Assembly (NCBI GenBank): GCA_015847255.1
Contig: JADLZK010001387.1
Location: 16,781-80,780, forward strand
Direction of reading: 5' to 3'
Length of the DNA stretch: 64,000 nt
DNA from: Hyparrhenia diplandra
Taxonomy: Eukaryota > Streptophyta > Magnoliopsida > Poales > Poaceae
Shown: piece by piece, positions 30,851 through 44,100 of the stretch
Layout of the letters: each line of letters starts with the position of its first letter
Numbering within the stretch: position 1 is the stretch's first letter
The notes under the pieces: generated by a model
The model's database searches: none
The model's input: the letters and a program-made list of their open reading frames with translations, nothing else
Told to the model about the DNA's origin: nothing
Program-made: the position numbers and the translations under genes

Positions 30851-33794
30851 CAGTGGCCGTGCACATGAGCGGAGATTAGTCTCTCCAGCTATCAACTCAT
30901 GCCCAGAATGTAACTCTGATAGGCCGCCCTTAAATACATCTTGCAATCCGTGTTTTTTTATAACAATCTTACTATTACTAATTGGAGGCTCCACGTTAAT
31001 TCTCACCAAGCGCCAGAAAAAAAGATAAATGTTAGAAATTCTCACGTTAATCAGATCTAACTTAACTTTTAAAGAAATTACCCACCACGCCATTCTATAT
31101 ATATAGATATAATAATAATAAACAATTAGCCTAAATATTTGCGTACCAACAAAATCTTGAATTTTTATCGAGATGCACATAATTCCTTAATAAATTAATA
31201 TATGATGGGCCTACCATCACTTTCCCTTAGTGAGCAATTCTGGCCATCAATCTAATACTCTAATAACCATAGCCATCGGATCTATTCCAAAATAAACACC
31301 TAATAAAAAAATCAATAAACACCTAATAAACTAAGCGATCTAATTTTGTTGCGTGTGATATTTGCATGGATCTAAATCACCGTATGAATACCCAACTACC
31401 CCATCAAAACACAACTGTAAGGATTCTCAAAAAAAAAACACAACTGTAAGGCGTGCCTCCTTCACCCTCCTCGTGGGCGTTCTGCTGCCGAGGGCGATTA
31501 ACGATCCAACAGGAGCAGCAGCGTGCTTCCTTCACCCTCCTCATCGCCGTCCTACGCGAAGATTTAGCAGCCAACAAGCGTAGCTTCGTGCCCCTTCACT
31601 CTCCTCGCGGGTGTCCTACAGCCGAGGGAGATTCATTCACCGGCCAGGTCTTAGATACCCAGAACCAAACCCCAGCAGCTGGCGGCTCCAGCCGACGGCG
31701 TCTGTTTCACGGGGACAACCCAAGCCAGAACGCAAGCATTGAACGTGGCTGTGTGGACCTAGTTTCCATGAAGAAGTTGTTGTACGTCCTTCTAGGGTCT
31801 GTTGCCTGATCTCCCTTTTTAGTTTGCAATCGATCTGTTTGTTGCTTGATATTCTATATTTTGTTCCCGATCATCGATTCATTGACGAGTTGACGCAGAA
31901 ATGCATTCCACGGTTGAACCTCTACAGTCGTCCATCACTCCATCATCACGAGGATGTAGGGAACTTGAGTGCGACAAGATCTCATCGATTTGGACCTCTA
32001 TCATCAACAATTAAACCACGTAGACATCCACGAACCGAGGATGAGGATGAGTACCAAGCTTCACGTACAATAGTATATGCTCTCATGGTCGCTCTGTCGT
32101 ATACGTACGCAGGCCACCTAATGACGACAAGTAGTCAGGCAATCAATTAAGAAGTGTTCGGTCTGCTCAAGGTACTGTTAGCTCAACTCTAAATGCAATT
32201 GTCCTGTCGAGCATCATTTATATTTATTCCAAATTACAAAAATTTTGGCTTTTTAGATACATTTTCTTCCTATGCACTTAGATAAACATTGCATCGAGAT
32301 ACATGATAAAACAATAATGTTATAATTTGAAATAAAGGGAGTAGTTAAATTGTCCAGTTTACCTATACGATAACTGAAGCCAAATTCGTCATAACATTCA
32401 TTACATGTGCTATCTGACTTAGAAAAAGACTAATAAATTATTTGTTTTATATTTTGAAGAAGCATGAATTACAATGTCATTGCTAATTGGCATTCTATTA
32501 CCTTATAAGTTATAATTAATAAAAATATATGGTATTTTAAAGAAATATAAAACCTTAGTTAAGTAAAGTGTCAAATTAATTTTGTCTAACAAAACAAGGC
32601 ACAAGGGTTGAGTGTTTGTCAAAGTTATTTATAGTGCACGTATTTGGTAGACCATAATTACCATTAAGTAAAAGTAGCCTAAATTTGCTCCCCTAATATT
32701 CATCTGAACATTTGCCATTATAGTACTTTCCTATATATATTTGGTCTAAAGTTAAGATTTATTGACTCATCGAAATATGAGGTGAGATTTATTTCGGGAT
32801 ATCGGGAGTATGTGATTAGGAAAATTAACAATATAATATAAGTTCTAAATTTTCATATATAGATTACACACCTATGTAAGTACCAAACATAGATAATGTA
32901 ATGAAATCCCTAACTCTAAACTATCTACACATATCAAGTATATAAAAAAAGGTGCCAAAAATATTATTATAATATTCTGAATTATTCACTTATGTCATTG
33001 ATTGTATAGAGAAAATAGTATAATTAAGTCTGGTATAGTAACACATTTTCACATATCAAAATAGTATAATTACTATCTTCATATAATCCCTAACTCTAAA
33101 CTATCTTCATATTTTCACATTTTCATCCAAACACAGGTTGAGCACATACGAAGATACAGTGCAAATGTGAAAAAAATATGTAGCTTTCGAAAAGCATATC
33201 AAGGTACAGGGCAAATCGAAAGTCTCTAGCTATCCATTACCATTGGATATATTTTATTTTCTATAAAATTACCAAACTATGCCATTATAGATTAAATAAT
33301 AAAATAATATATTATGTTTTGGAAAAAATATCAGTGAAAATATTGATCGGTTATGGAGAGAATATGAATTTGATGGTATACGGTGGTACATCCACCATTA
33401 GTAACGTGAAGGAATCTATCCAATCTTGATCTGTTAAGGGGACAAAAAGTGAAATATATCCACGCGAACAAAATATATATGCATCTGCCAGATTGCACTT
33501 ATATATATTTTAACCAGGTGCGAAAAGGAACTCATCTGGCCAACCTATTCACTGTTTTTCTTTTCATCGTTCACCAGAATTAAGAATGTTTTTTTTTTAA
33601 TTTAAAAGAAGTAGAAGGTACCTTACATAAATACTATCTATTGTAGAACTTTGGCAAAGGAACTATCAATTGTAGAAGAATGCATAAAAGGGCTAAAGGC
33701 TAGAGAAAGATTAGCTGCAACTCAATTATGTCTCAGTGTCTATACTATTTACATTATGTGCAAACAAGTACTATGCATGCACAGTTTCAGGACC
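30851..33794. other. AT-rich intergenic region
   Basis: No gene is supported. The region contains three diverged copies of a ~60-bp unit (CCTTCACCCTCCTCGTGGGC type) at about 31450-31640, a decayed MITE at about 32220-32345, and otherwise low-GC spacer. The 118-residue frame starting at 31453 lies on the repeat and looks accidental. Confidence 0.4.
32220..32345. mobile_element. Decayed Stowaway-type MITE
   Basis: TTCCAAATTACAAAAATTTTGG at the left and TAATTTGAAATAAAGGGAGTAG at the right resemble the ends of the 26347-26499 element; internal TGCACTTAGATAAACATTGCAT also corresponds. Confidence 0.55.
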
Positions 33795-34065
33795 TACTCC
33801 CTCCATTCTAAATTGTAAGTCACTCCAAGAATCGTGGAAAGTCAAAGCATCTCAAGTTTGACAAAAAAATATAGGGAGAATTATAAAGATTCGTGGCATC
33901 AAATAGGCATAATTACTATGAAAATATAATTAACGTAGAATCCAATGAAACGTAGTTGACATCCTAAATGGTATTATGTGATCATATAAATTAGGTCAAA
34001 CTTTAAATGCTTTGACTCTCCATGATTGTTGGAATAATGACTTAGAATTTAGGATGGAGGGAGTA
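33795..34065. mobile_element. Stowaway MITE, 267 bp
   Basis: The element 33797-34063 has ends CTCCCTCCATTCTAAATTGT and GAATTTAGGATGGAGGGAG between TA dinucleotides. Inner sequences CCAAGAATCGTGGAAAGTCA and TGACTCTCCATGATTGTTGG are roughly complementary. Confidence 0.9.
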
Positions 34066-35880
34066 CATGGAAAGAAGGGGAAATGGAGAGTGACATGTCT
34101 GGTGTGCACCAATCAGAAAACAAAACGTTGGGCAATTAACAAATACATTGTATTTTAAATTATTAGATTATTTTTCTCTTCTATTTAACTACTCAAATTC
34201 TTTGAAGGAAAATAATGTACTACAAAAAACATGGTAATAGGACTACTTCCAGCAACAAGAAAAATGCAAAAAGAAAAGAATGTATGTTAAAAATCCAACC
34301 AAGAGGTACTTCCATAGAGAAGCATCGCCTTATGTCACAATTATGTAGTTCTTCAACACACTTATTAAGTTTATTCTCTTCGGTGCATATATCAAGAATT
34401 CAAGGTGATATAGATAAAAAAATTTAGCTTCATTGTTATTTCCATGAAACTTAATAAGTATTTATCATTCCTCGAAGAATGTGCCAATGACTCTGTGTTT
34501 ATGGAGAACATGATCTAAGTTAAGGCAAAAGGCCAAGAAAAAAAAATCCAACAAAATTAACTGAGCTAAAAATATGTAATTTAAAAGAAAAACTTTGATA
34601 GTCATTCCTCTATAAACATGTTTTTAATACTTAACAAGAGTTTCTACGTAGAAAGTGCATATTAGTGACTATGAACTAAGAGGTGATGAAGAAAACTTAA
34701 TGACCAAGGAGTCATACACACAACAAAAAAAAAAAAAAGGCAAGAAGAAATGTAATTGTAGTATACTAGATAGATGAATAGCCAACGCAAATTGATGTAA
34801 TAAATGCTACCAAAAGGATTTGTAAAATAGAAGATTCTAATGAAGAAATTTGTGAAACAAACTATCAGTGGAAAATAATCATTAATATGTATTTATACAT
34901 TTATTTTTCTTCATATTGCTATATAGTAGCATTTATCAAACATGACAAATTAACATTTTAAATTTCTGAAGGAACTGGGATGAACATATCCGAAGTCCTG
35001 AACAGGAAATTAATCAAAATGAGTCCAATGAAGAAAGTAGGTCATACAAGGCAAAAAAAAAAAAAAAAAAAAAACAGAAAGAAGAGGCTGAGTTGCCTCT
35101 AGACAAAAAAAGAAACCACATCGAGAGATATAAAAAGCTGAAAATATCTAGCCTAAACGTAATTCAAATGGATCCTTTTATTAGGTAGAATTAACAAACA
35201 GTTTCATTTGATTGTTAAGGATTATATGAACTATTTATTTTGTACGATAGTTTGTAATGAGGAAACTCGAGTTTGTAATGAGATAACTCTTCAATTTGGC
35301 GTGGGTGTTTTAAAAGCAATATATCCACTTTGTGTCGGCTCATAAACCTGTTCTACGAGGACAATGAGTGATGTTAAGGGATGATTGTGCACATAAAAAT
35401 TAGTATAAAAAATGAAAACATAAACCTTGGTTGATCTGTTGGAGGATCTTCTCCAGTTATTTCATTGTGATCCAGCTAAGGAGTGCTGAAGCACCAAACA
35501 CTTACACTCATCGCTAGAGACGTAAGAGTGTACCCTATAACCTACACTATATTTAAAATAAAGTGGAAAAATGTGATAACATAATATCAGGTCAACTATT
35601 CTTGAAAAACAACGTAAAAATCTTGAAAAAACTTCAAACAGACAATAAATATGTCCAACCTTTATCTCAACTAAGTAATGTATCTTGCCTATTTGGTCAA
35701 ATAAATCTAGAAACAAATCTAATCAAATGTGGTGGACTATCCAATCCAACTAATGGATACAGACTACAAGCAAAAATCATCAAGGCATTAATGGCACATC
35801 ATTGCACAACACCGTGTCATGCAACCTTCAAAAGAATTTTAACCCATGCGAAAGCACGGGTTGATGGACTAGTCCATGCT
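34066..35880. other. AT-rich intergenic region
   Basis: No gene is seen. Features are homopolymer A runs (34723, 35055) and, at the right end, AACCCATGCGAAAGCACGGGTT, an imperfect palindrome of a kind often found at ends of grass repeats. The 106-residue frame at 35563 has no recognisable feature. Confidence 0.35.
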
Positions 35881-35889
35881 TAATTGAGT

Positions 35890-36525
35890 AACTATTTCAT
35901 TGCACAAATCGTGGACATTTGTAAACAGATACTCAACATGATATTCAAGCTACAAACATGATTACATTTGACTTGGCTTGTAGTCCAATGGTAGGACGGT
36001 CCAGTGGGATGCTACCCACCAAGGTTCAAATCTTGGTGCTCGCACCTTTTCTTGGGATTTTTCCAGGATTTACCGGCGTTATGCATTAAGTGGTAAGCGA
36101 CGTTCCCGTCGACGACGAGGCGCCTATGGTGACTTCGAGAATCTCCAGATCTGCCGGCTGCCTAGTCCTTCGGAGGTGCTCATAGGGGTAAGGTTTGCGT
36201 ACGTGTGTTCATAGGGGTGAGTGTGCGTGCGTGTTATGAGCGTCTGCGTTATACCGTGTAATTCTCAAAAAAAAAAAAAATGCTCAGAGACAGATATGCA
36301 TGGCAAATACTGACGTGTCTTTCAGAAAAAAAAACACTTATACACTGGTGGCACAACTTTTTTTATACAATAGAAGCACACGAACACGACATGACACAGA
36401 TTCTTCGACAGGCCTAGTACCAAGTTTATTTAAAACAGAGGCGTCGGCAACGTCATGTTAGGAGCAAATTAGAAATCAGTCGATCATCAATGCTAGTACA
36501 TCGATGAAGGCTGGAACTGAAGTAA
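35890..36525 (-). other. Inverted T5 3' UTR and flank
   Basis: Read on the minus strand this matches T4's 3' flank: TGTTTACAAATGTCCACGATTTGTGCAATG at the left, and ACCTCTGTTTTAAATAAACTTGG and ATGTCGTGTTCGTGTGCTT nearer T5. An Au-type SINE interrupts it. Confidence 0.7.
35972..36280 (+). mobile_element. Au-type tRNA-derived SINE
   Basis: A tRNA-like head has a B-box-like GGTTCAAATCTTG, followed by the body with CCGTCGACGACGAGGCGCC and the tail GTTCATAGGGGTGAGTGTGC with GTTATGAGCGTCTGCG and 14 A residues. These are the hallmarks of the Au SINE family known from grasses. It lies in the T5 flank at a place where T4's flank is continuous. No clear target duplication remains. Confidence 0.8.
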
Positions 36526-36744
36526 TTACTCACCACGAGCTCCGATGATGATCAGGATGACCCCGAGCAGGAGCAGAGAGAAGATGCCGAAGCAGAGCAC
36601 CGGGTCTTCCTCGCCGGACACCACCGTGAACTCACAGGAAGTTATGACGAGCCCCACAGCGGCGGTGTAGCGGCAAAACAACGCTGCGAGAGCTCGTCCA
36701 CCGCTGCACACCACGGGAACGATGGGTGCAGCGCCGTCGGCCAT
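36526..36744 (-). pseudogene. Family T copy T5, C-terminal half, inverted
   Basis: The minus strand encodes MADGAAPIVPVV, ALAALFCRYTAAVGLVITSC, TVVSGEEDPVLCF and the final hydrophobic segment ending IGARGE. This is the second hairpin only: 72 residues in an unbroken frame. Homology stops at the internal Met corresponding to residue 53; upstream DNA is unrelated, so start, first hairpin, intron and promoter are gone. It is the only minus-strand copy, and with R4 it forms an inverted T-R pair. Confidence 0.85.
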
Positions 36745-37135
36745 GCCGACTGTCTAGCGAAACGCTGCGCTCGACCATACCAGTGACACCAGAGCGGAGC
36801 TTGGCACTATTTGGCGAGCGTGACGCGCCTGGCGCACAACATCGTCGTCACATGCGTGCTGATTGCTGTGACCATAGCGGGCAGGGTTGGGTTGCCATTC
36901 AGCCGAGCTCGCCACGGCTGCCGCCATCATTTTGTTGGATTTAATTAGGATTTGTCCAATTTATTCATTAATTCAATCAAGAAATAATTCAAAGATCAAG
37001 TGGCCGGTGGAAACACAGTTGTAGGCGTTGTTCGGCCTGTGGCGTGCGAGTGCGACCCTGGCACCCTGCGCTGCCACCCTGCGCAGCAGCGTAAAACACG
37101 GGAGCAGGGGTGGAGTGGGAAGTGTGGGAAGTTAT
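36745..37135. other. T5/R4 intergenic region, left part
   Basis: No gene is seen. The T5 promoter and first half should lie here but are replaced by unassigned sequence. Confidence 0.4.
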
Positions 37136-38689
37136 TACTCCCTCCGTTCCATAATACTTACCATTCTTTAACTCATATAAACTGTGTTTGACCTCTCATC
37201 TTATTCAACTTTTTTTAATAAATATGACTACTTTTGTTATGACTTATTACATCACTAAAGATATTTGTCGGGGTCCTAAATATCGGGCCCCGTGACATTC
37301 TCATATAACGAGAAATCGTCGGCCCATCGGGGCCCAGTAAAACTCGGCCTGCTATCATCCCGCATAGAAGGACGGCCCAGCAGATGATGGACCAGGCCAA
37401 AGAGCCACGACGCCTACGTGAAGACGGAGTCGGCCCACAGGCGGCCCATCGGAGTCACCGCGACGAAAGAGCTCGCTACGCTCACGGAGGACAAGGTCAG
37501 GGACCTTTACAAGACGACGAACCATGGCGCCCCACGTCATCATCGGCCAACCTAAGGCTCGGATTCAACCCCAAATCTCCGTCTCGCCCGAGGGTGGCTT
37601 AGCTCACCAGCCTCGGATGAGAGACCTCCGCCTCGCCCGAGGGTGGCCTAGCTCACCACCCTCGGGCGCAAAATCTCCGCCTCGCCCGAGGGAGACCCAG
37701 CTCTCCATCCTCGAGCGAGGTGGCCCAACCCACTCACCCGGGGTCATAGACCCTCGGGCGTGGGAGGTTCCGTCTCAAGGAAGGGAAACAATTTGCATTT
37801 AATGCGGTTACACGGCAGACGAGGCGCCCGGGGCCATCGATTACGCCCGGTCAAATCGACTGCCGGATCACTTCCCAAATCCGACCGATGGGACACAAGG
37901 CTGAACCGGTGGCGTATTACGCCGCCCAAAGACGGGAAACCAGGGCGACACTTGTTCATTCAAAGCGGCATCGTCAAGACGCCACGACGGGCCGACCCCG
38001 GGCTTATGACACGCCACGGCCGGCTCTCCTAGGACCGGCCCTCGCCATGCGGATCGTGAGGGACGCCTCACGGATCCTCGAGGCCGCACCAGGAAAGCGG
38101 CACGTCCGCCATCGGATTAGGGCGCGTGTCTTCATCAAACAACGCCCAAGCCCGGCCCGGCCCTCGGCCGCTGGCGCATGCAACGGGCATAGCCTCGGGA
38201 ATTAGCCACCTAGGCATCCATATATGTAAACATTACTTCCCTCTTCCCTCTATAAAGGGGGAGTAATGCCCCATTAGCGGGGGATCCGCACGGACGAAGC
38301 ATAACCACCACCACCACCACGATCGTAGGGCTTGAGACCAGCGTCTCTCCCTCACACGCTTGTAACCCCTACTACAAGCTCACCTTTGAGCGCGAGGTAA
38401 CACGAGCAGGACACCACCGGCTGGGCGTAGGGCCCCGTTGGCTGAACCGGGATAAACTCGCCGTCAATGCGTGTCCATCTTGCGCTACGCCATAGGAGGA
38501 GGGGGCACACGGCCTATAAATTCTTTATTGCCGGCACCGAGGCACCCCCGGTTCTCGGAACGCCGACAATATTGTAATGACGTTTTGTTTGTTTTATAAT
38601 TTACATAAAAAATTTGAATAAGACGAACAGTCAAACACGGTTTATATGAGTCAAAGAATTGCGAAAAGTATCGTGGAACGGAGGGAGTA
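37136..38689. mobile_element. Stowaway MITE interrupted by a solo LTR
   Basis: MITE halves are 37138-37265 and 38574-38687, with ends CTCCCTCCGTTCCATAATAC and TATCGTGGAACGGAGGGAG and outer TA dinucleotides. Inner arms correspond (AACTCATATAAACTGTGTTTGA against TCAAACACGGTTTATATGAG). Confidence 0.9.
37261..38573. mobile_element. Solo LTR, 1303 bp, with perfect ATATT duplication
   Basis: The sequence 37266-38568 begins TGTCGGGGTCC and ends ACGCCGACA and is flanked by ATATT (37261-37265, 38569-38573). It has a TATAAAGG promoter-like box near 38252 and about four diverged GCCTCGCCCGAGGG-centred repeats at 37580-37760. No internal domain remains, which fits recombination between two LTRs. The superfamily is not determined. 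Confidence 0.9.
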
Positions 38690-39458
38690 CTAGTACTCCA
38701 TGGAGAGGAGAGGGTCCACAGGGACAGGGGGACCCGCTGGCTGTCGTCGCCGTGGACCCCACGTGCATTGACCCTTCCCTCCCGCCTTTTTTTGCAGGTG
38801 GGCCTCTGCCCCCTAGCGCATTGACCCTGCCACCGTGCGTGTCGCGCCACGCCGGACATTGCTTGCTTTCAGCTCGCTGTACAGTAGTACATCGAGAACG
38901 GCGCATCGTTTTCTTTGGAAATGACCGGTTCCGTTGGTTATTGCAGAGAGGTGCGGTCAATTTGCCTGCGCCACAGCAACCAACAGAGACGCACGGCACG
39001 GCCCACGCGGTCGCTCGCGGTGAGACGCACGCAGCGAACAATCAACCACACGACGCGCTTGGCAGCGGCCGGACACGCCTGCCTGCTCAAGTGCTGAGTG
39101 GGAACGCCGAACGCGGAACCCGTGCTCTGGTGTGCCGTGCCGATGCTCGGATATGCGCGCCGGCCGTGCATTTGCTGAAGGCATGCACTCCACTTCATCA
39201 CGTCTCTGGACTGGACTGGACGCCCCGGCCCCACGCAGGAAACAACAACAAGGCTTCAGGGGTCGCCGCATGTGAGAGCGAGACGACGCTGGTGTCGTGG
39301 CCACTCAAAAGAAGCGGCAGTGGACTGCCCATGACATTGAGAGGATGCGTCCGTACGTGCGGGTGCGGGTTCGAATGCAGACGTGTGCGCACGCCACGTT
39401 AGTCCGTCACGTCCTCCAAATTGGATCGACGTCGACTTGCAGGCCCAGGATAGATACG
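38690..39458. other. R4 upstream region
   Basis: No gene is supported. A 247-residue plus-strand frame (38659-39402) starts inside the MITE and has no conserved feature. Confidence 0.4.
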
Positions 39459-39692
39459 TACTCCCTTCCCAAAATGTTTGTCATTTGCATTTCCCGAGAA
39501 ACAATTTTAAAAATTATAGATTAAAAAATATTAATATTTATTATACATAATTAGTATTATTGGAAAGATCTTTGAACCTAGTTTTTAACAAATTTATTTA
39601 AAGATATAAATGTTGCACGTATTTTTGTACAAATCGAGTCAAGTTATGACACAAAAACGAAAAGCGACAGACATTTTAGGACGGAGAGAGTA
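39459..39692. mobile_element. Stowaway MITE, 230 bp
   Basis: The element 39461-39690 has ends CTCCCTTCCCAAAATGTTTG and GACATTTTAGGACGGAGAGAG between TA dinucleotides, about 320 bp upstream of the R4 TATA box. Confidence 0.85.
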
Positions 39693-40012
39693 TGCGTGTT
39701 TTGAAATCCGTTTTTTCAAACTTCCGTTTCCTTTGCCAAAAGTTGCAGCCTCCTCTTGCTCTTCTTTTTGACATCCGCTTGCTCTTCTTTTTGGTCGGCC
39801 TACAGCAGCAAAAAATCTGATTCCTTTCATCAGAACATGCGCTGCGGGCCTACAGCAGCTTGTCGCCATGTCAGTTCATTAAAATTAGCACAAGCAGACA
39901 CCCGATCGAAAATTCGGAAGCAGAAGCAGCAACCAACAACGACGCTGCCTGCGGAAACAGCCACGAAACTCAAGACCGGATGGATTATTCACGCGTCACG
40001 CTCCGGCCATTG

Positions 40013-40138
40013 CCTATAAGTAGTGGCGCGCCAGCAACCCATCCACTCAAGACGCGCCGAGCCAGAGTTCCAAGAAACCAAAGCCGGGCCCAAGCCAGCA
40101 ACACGCTCAGGAGTTCGCCGGAGCCGGAGCCGGGGAAC
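40013..40138 (+). promoter_or_regulatory. R4 promoter and leader
   Basis: CTATAAG at 40014-40020 precedes the ATG by about 120 bp, comparable with R2. No leader intron like that of family T is evident. Confidence 0.45.
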
Positions 40139-40677
40139 ATGGACCACGGAGGAGAGGGGGCGAGGCAGACGACGGCGGGGTCCAAGGAAGCGAGGCCAAC
40201 ATCCTCGCCAGCGGCACGTTCGACGGCCAGCTCGGTGCGGTCGTGGCGCCCCGGCAGCTTAGCTTCAGCAACGACTTCGACCTCCACCATCAACCCGGAC
40301 CCGGCGTGGCGCACCCCAGCAACGGCGCATCCTGGCGGCAGCTGGGCCCGATCGGTGTCGTGCTCGTCGTCGTCGGCCCGCAGCACCCGACGGCGTCGTG
40401 CGGGTGCACGACAACGATTGCTACTACTCTGTGCTGCAGCCTCGCCGGGAGCTAGACGTGGCCTGATGCTCGTCGACCTGCTCCCCGCAGCAGCAGCGGC
40501 GCACAACGGGGACTACGCGTTGCAGTCCGCCCCGGTGCGGAGGCGGCGAGGTGCTTGTCGACATGTGCCCGGCGGCGCGGACATGGCGAGGTGCTCGTCG
40601 GCCTGCTCCCCAGCGGCGGTGGCACGGTGCACAACGACTACGTCTACTACGTGTCGCAGCCCCGCCAGGGTGCCGGA

Positions 40678-41125
40678 TGTAGAAGATGGATCAACCGATC
40701 ACACACAGATATGCACGGTGGCTAAGTCCTAGGATCAAAATCGCGCTGGAGGATTGAGTGAAAACGATGAACACAAGATGAACGCACACAAAACCGACAG
40801 GGCGTCGGCTCCCCTTTTCACCTTGATTCAAACAGAATGTAAACACAATTACAACTGATAGGAGGCGCTAACACGCTCCTCACACGCTCCGCTACTTATA
40901 CTAGTAGCTGGTTACAACACTTACAACATTCGAATTCAAATAAACATGGATACAAGTTGGCTAAACCGTCGATGCTCCCCGGTGCGCCACGCTGACATGG
41001 TGAGCGCGCTCCAGCCTCGCCACGAGTTTTCCCGCCAACACAACCATTCAAATTCTTCTCCATCAAACACCAATCGGACTTAACCATTGCACGTTCCAGG
41101 TCGGTGAACACGAGCTTGACCAACA
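40678..41125 (-). repeat. Copia 3' LTR
   Basis: The 448-bp LTR pairs with 45486-45930. It is preceded on the minus strand by the polypurine tract TTGAGGGGGAGAA (41138-41126). Confidence 0.93.
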
Positions 41126-41156
41126 TTCTCCCCCTCAAGCTTGTTGTCCACCGAGA

Positions 41157-44100
41157 TCACGAACACCCAGGAGGTGCCTCATCACTGCGAGCTTGACTGG
41201 TGCCATTGGCCTGCTTCGTCAGGGCATCTGCCTTCTGCTCATTTGTGCAAATCTTCTTCACCAGAATCTGTCCTCTCTCCACACGTTCACGTATGAAGTG
41301 GTACTTGATCTCAATATGCTTGCTACGCCCATGAAACACTGGGTTCTTCATCAGGGCTATAGCTGAATTGTTGTCTTCATACAGTGTCACTTGCTTTGGT
41401 TCCTTTCCTGTCAACTCACTCAGCAAAGTCCTCAACCAGAGTGCCTGCTTTGCTGCTTCCGTTGCTGCCATAAACTCAGCTTCACAAGAAGATATTGCCA
41501 CTGTTTTCTCCTTGTATGAACACCAAGTGACCAGGCTTTCATTCAAATAGAATGCCATCCCCCCAGTGCTTCTCCTGTTCACAAGATCTCCACCTACATC
41601 ACTGTCAGTGTAGCCCACCAACACTTCTTCTTTCCCTTCCTGAGTGTACACCAGCCCAAACTCCAGGGATCCCTGTATGTACCACATTATCTGCTTGACT
41701 GCATTCTTGTGCTTCACAGTAGGTTCTTCCATAAACCTACTCACCATGCCAACAGCAAAAGAGAGATCAGGTCTTGTATGCAACAAATACCTGAGGCAAC
41801 CCACAATTCTCCTATACTCAGTTGGATTCACTTTCTGTCCTTTCTTGTCTGCATCTAGCTTGACACCAGGATCAAGTGGAAACTTGGCTGGGTTGCAATC
41901 TGCCATCCCAAACTGAGTAAGTATCTTCTTGGCATATGCTGTTTGCTTGATTGTGATATAATCATTACCCTGCTGAACTTCTACTCCCAGATAGTATGAC
42001 AATTTTCCAAGGTCACTCATATCAAATTGAGTAGTCATCTGCTCCTTGAACTTTGCTATTTCACTAGCATCCTGACCAGTCACAATCAAATCATCAACAT
42101 ATACACCAATTATCAGTGCATTTCTTCCTTCTCCTCTCTTGTACACTGCTGCCTCACTAGCACACTTGCTGAAACCTAACATTTTCAGACACTTGTCAAG
42201 CTTTACATTCCAAACTCTTGGTGCCTATTTCAAGCCATACAAGGCTTTGCTCAATTTCAGAACCAATCTTTCCTTGCCTTTCTCCACATACCCTTCTGGT
42301 TGTGCCACATACACCTCTTCCTCTAAATCTCCATTCAAGAAGGCAGTCTTGACATCTAGATGATGAACTTCCCATCCTCTATTTGCAGCCATTGCTAAGA
42401 TCAGTCTAATGGTGTCCAATCTTGCAACTGGTGCAAAAACCTCATCATAGTCAACCCATTGCTTCTGTACATAGCCCTTTGCCACAAGTCTGGCTTTGTA
42501 CTTCACAATCTCTCCTTCTGAATTTTTCTTGAGTTTATACACCCATTTTAACCCAATGGGTGTGTGTCCAGGTGGTAACTTGGCAAGTTCCCAGGTTCCA
42601 TTCTTGCATATGGACTGCATCTCATTATCCATGGCATGCACCCACTCAGGATTCTCCACTGCCTCCCTGAAACAAGTTGGCTCCTCCATTACTACAAGCA
42701 ATGCTGTTGTCACAATTTCATCATCCCCATCCGATTCAGGTTCCAGCTCCACCACTGGTGCTTCTTCCAAGACATCATTCAGGCTTCTATACCTCTGAGG
42801 ACCATCAGGTGACATATCATACCCATCCATCTCCATTGCATCACCTCCACGTTAATCGGAAGACCGAATCTTTGTGGTGACATGTCTGCATTCCCTGTTG
42901 TCGGATTTCCTTCCGAAGGCGGCCGGCGCCACTAGGCTTCTTTGAATCCGAGCCAACCACCGCTCCCTTTGTCATCACCAGCATCAAATGCTCCCCCTGA
43001 ACCAATGCTCTCATCTGTGTGATGCTCATTACCACCAACATCACCTGTATGTATGAATTCTCCATCCACACCAACACTGTCTTCTGAAAATTCAGTAACA
43101 GTGGCTATATCCCAACTCCACTTCCTGTTCTCCTCAAACACCACATCTCTGCTAACCACAATTTTGTTGGTATTTGGATCAAACATCCTGTGAGCTTTAC
43201 TCCCCTCTTCTATGCCAAAGTACACTAAAGGCTTGCTCCTGTCATCAAGTTTCTTCAAGTGAGCAACTCGGCCTAACGTGTCTGTGCGACCAAAAAATTC
43301 TCAAATGTCCCAACTGAGGTCTTCTGCCATTCATAGCTTCATAAGGTGTTCTATCCCCCATAGGCTTGGTTGGCAATCTGTTTAGGAGATAAAGGCGAAT
43401 GCCTAACGACTTACGCCCAAAATACCCCCTGGCACCCCCATGCTCTTCAACAAGGACCTACACATCTCCATTACAGTCCTGTTCTTTCTTTCTACAACAC
43501 CATTTTGCTGTGGTGTGTATGGTGCTGTGAATTGATGCTTAATTCCAGCTTTTTCACAAACACCTTGAAAAGCATTACCAAGAAACTCACCACCTCTATC
43601 TGACCTCAACATCTTGATCTTGTTGCCAGTACTGTTCTCCATCTCAACCTTGTACTTGACAAAATAATCCACTGCCTGATCCTTGGATTTCAACATGTGC
43701 ACATTGCACCATCTAGTACAGTCATCCACAAGCAGCATAAAATATTTATTACCACTAACAGATGCAGGTGTGATTGGACCACATAAGTCTACATGAACTA
43801 ACTCCAATGCCTCATCTGCCTTCCAAAGTGATAACTGAGGGAATGGTTGTCTAGTCTGCTTTGCAGCCAAGCAGGCCTGACAAACTTGTTCAGGATGTTG
43901 AATCAAAGGTACCCCCCGCCATTTCCTTGTCTACTAGCTTCTTAATTGACTGAAAATTAACATGTCCCAGTCTACCATGCCACAACCATGCATCATCATG
44001 ACCCATACTGGCTAGCAAACAACTTGGCATCACTGAATTTAGCTCAATCTGATACAATCTGTTCCCAGTTCTAGACACACACATGATAAGTCTATGTGGG

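Noticed and set aside
38659..39402. 247-residue plus-strand frame
   Set aside because: It starts inside a Stowaway MITE end, has no recognisable domain and no paralogue in this window.
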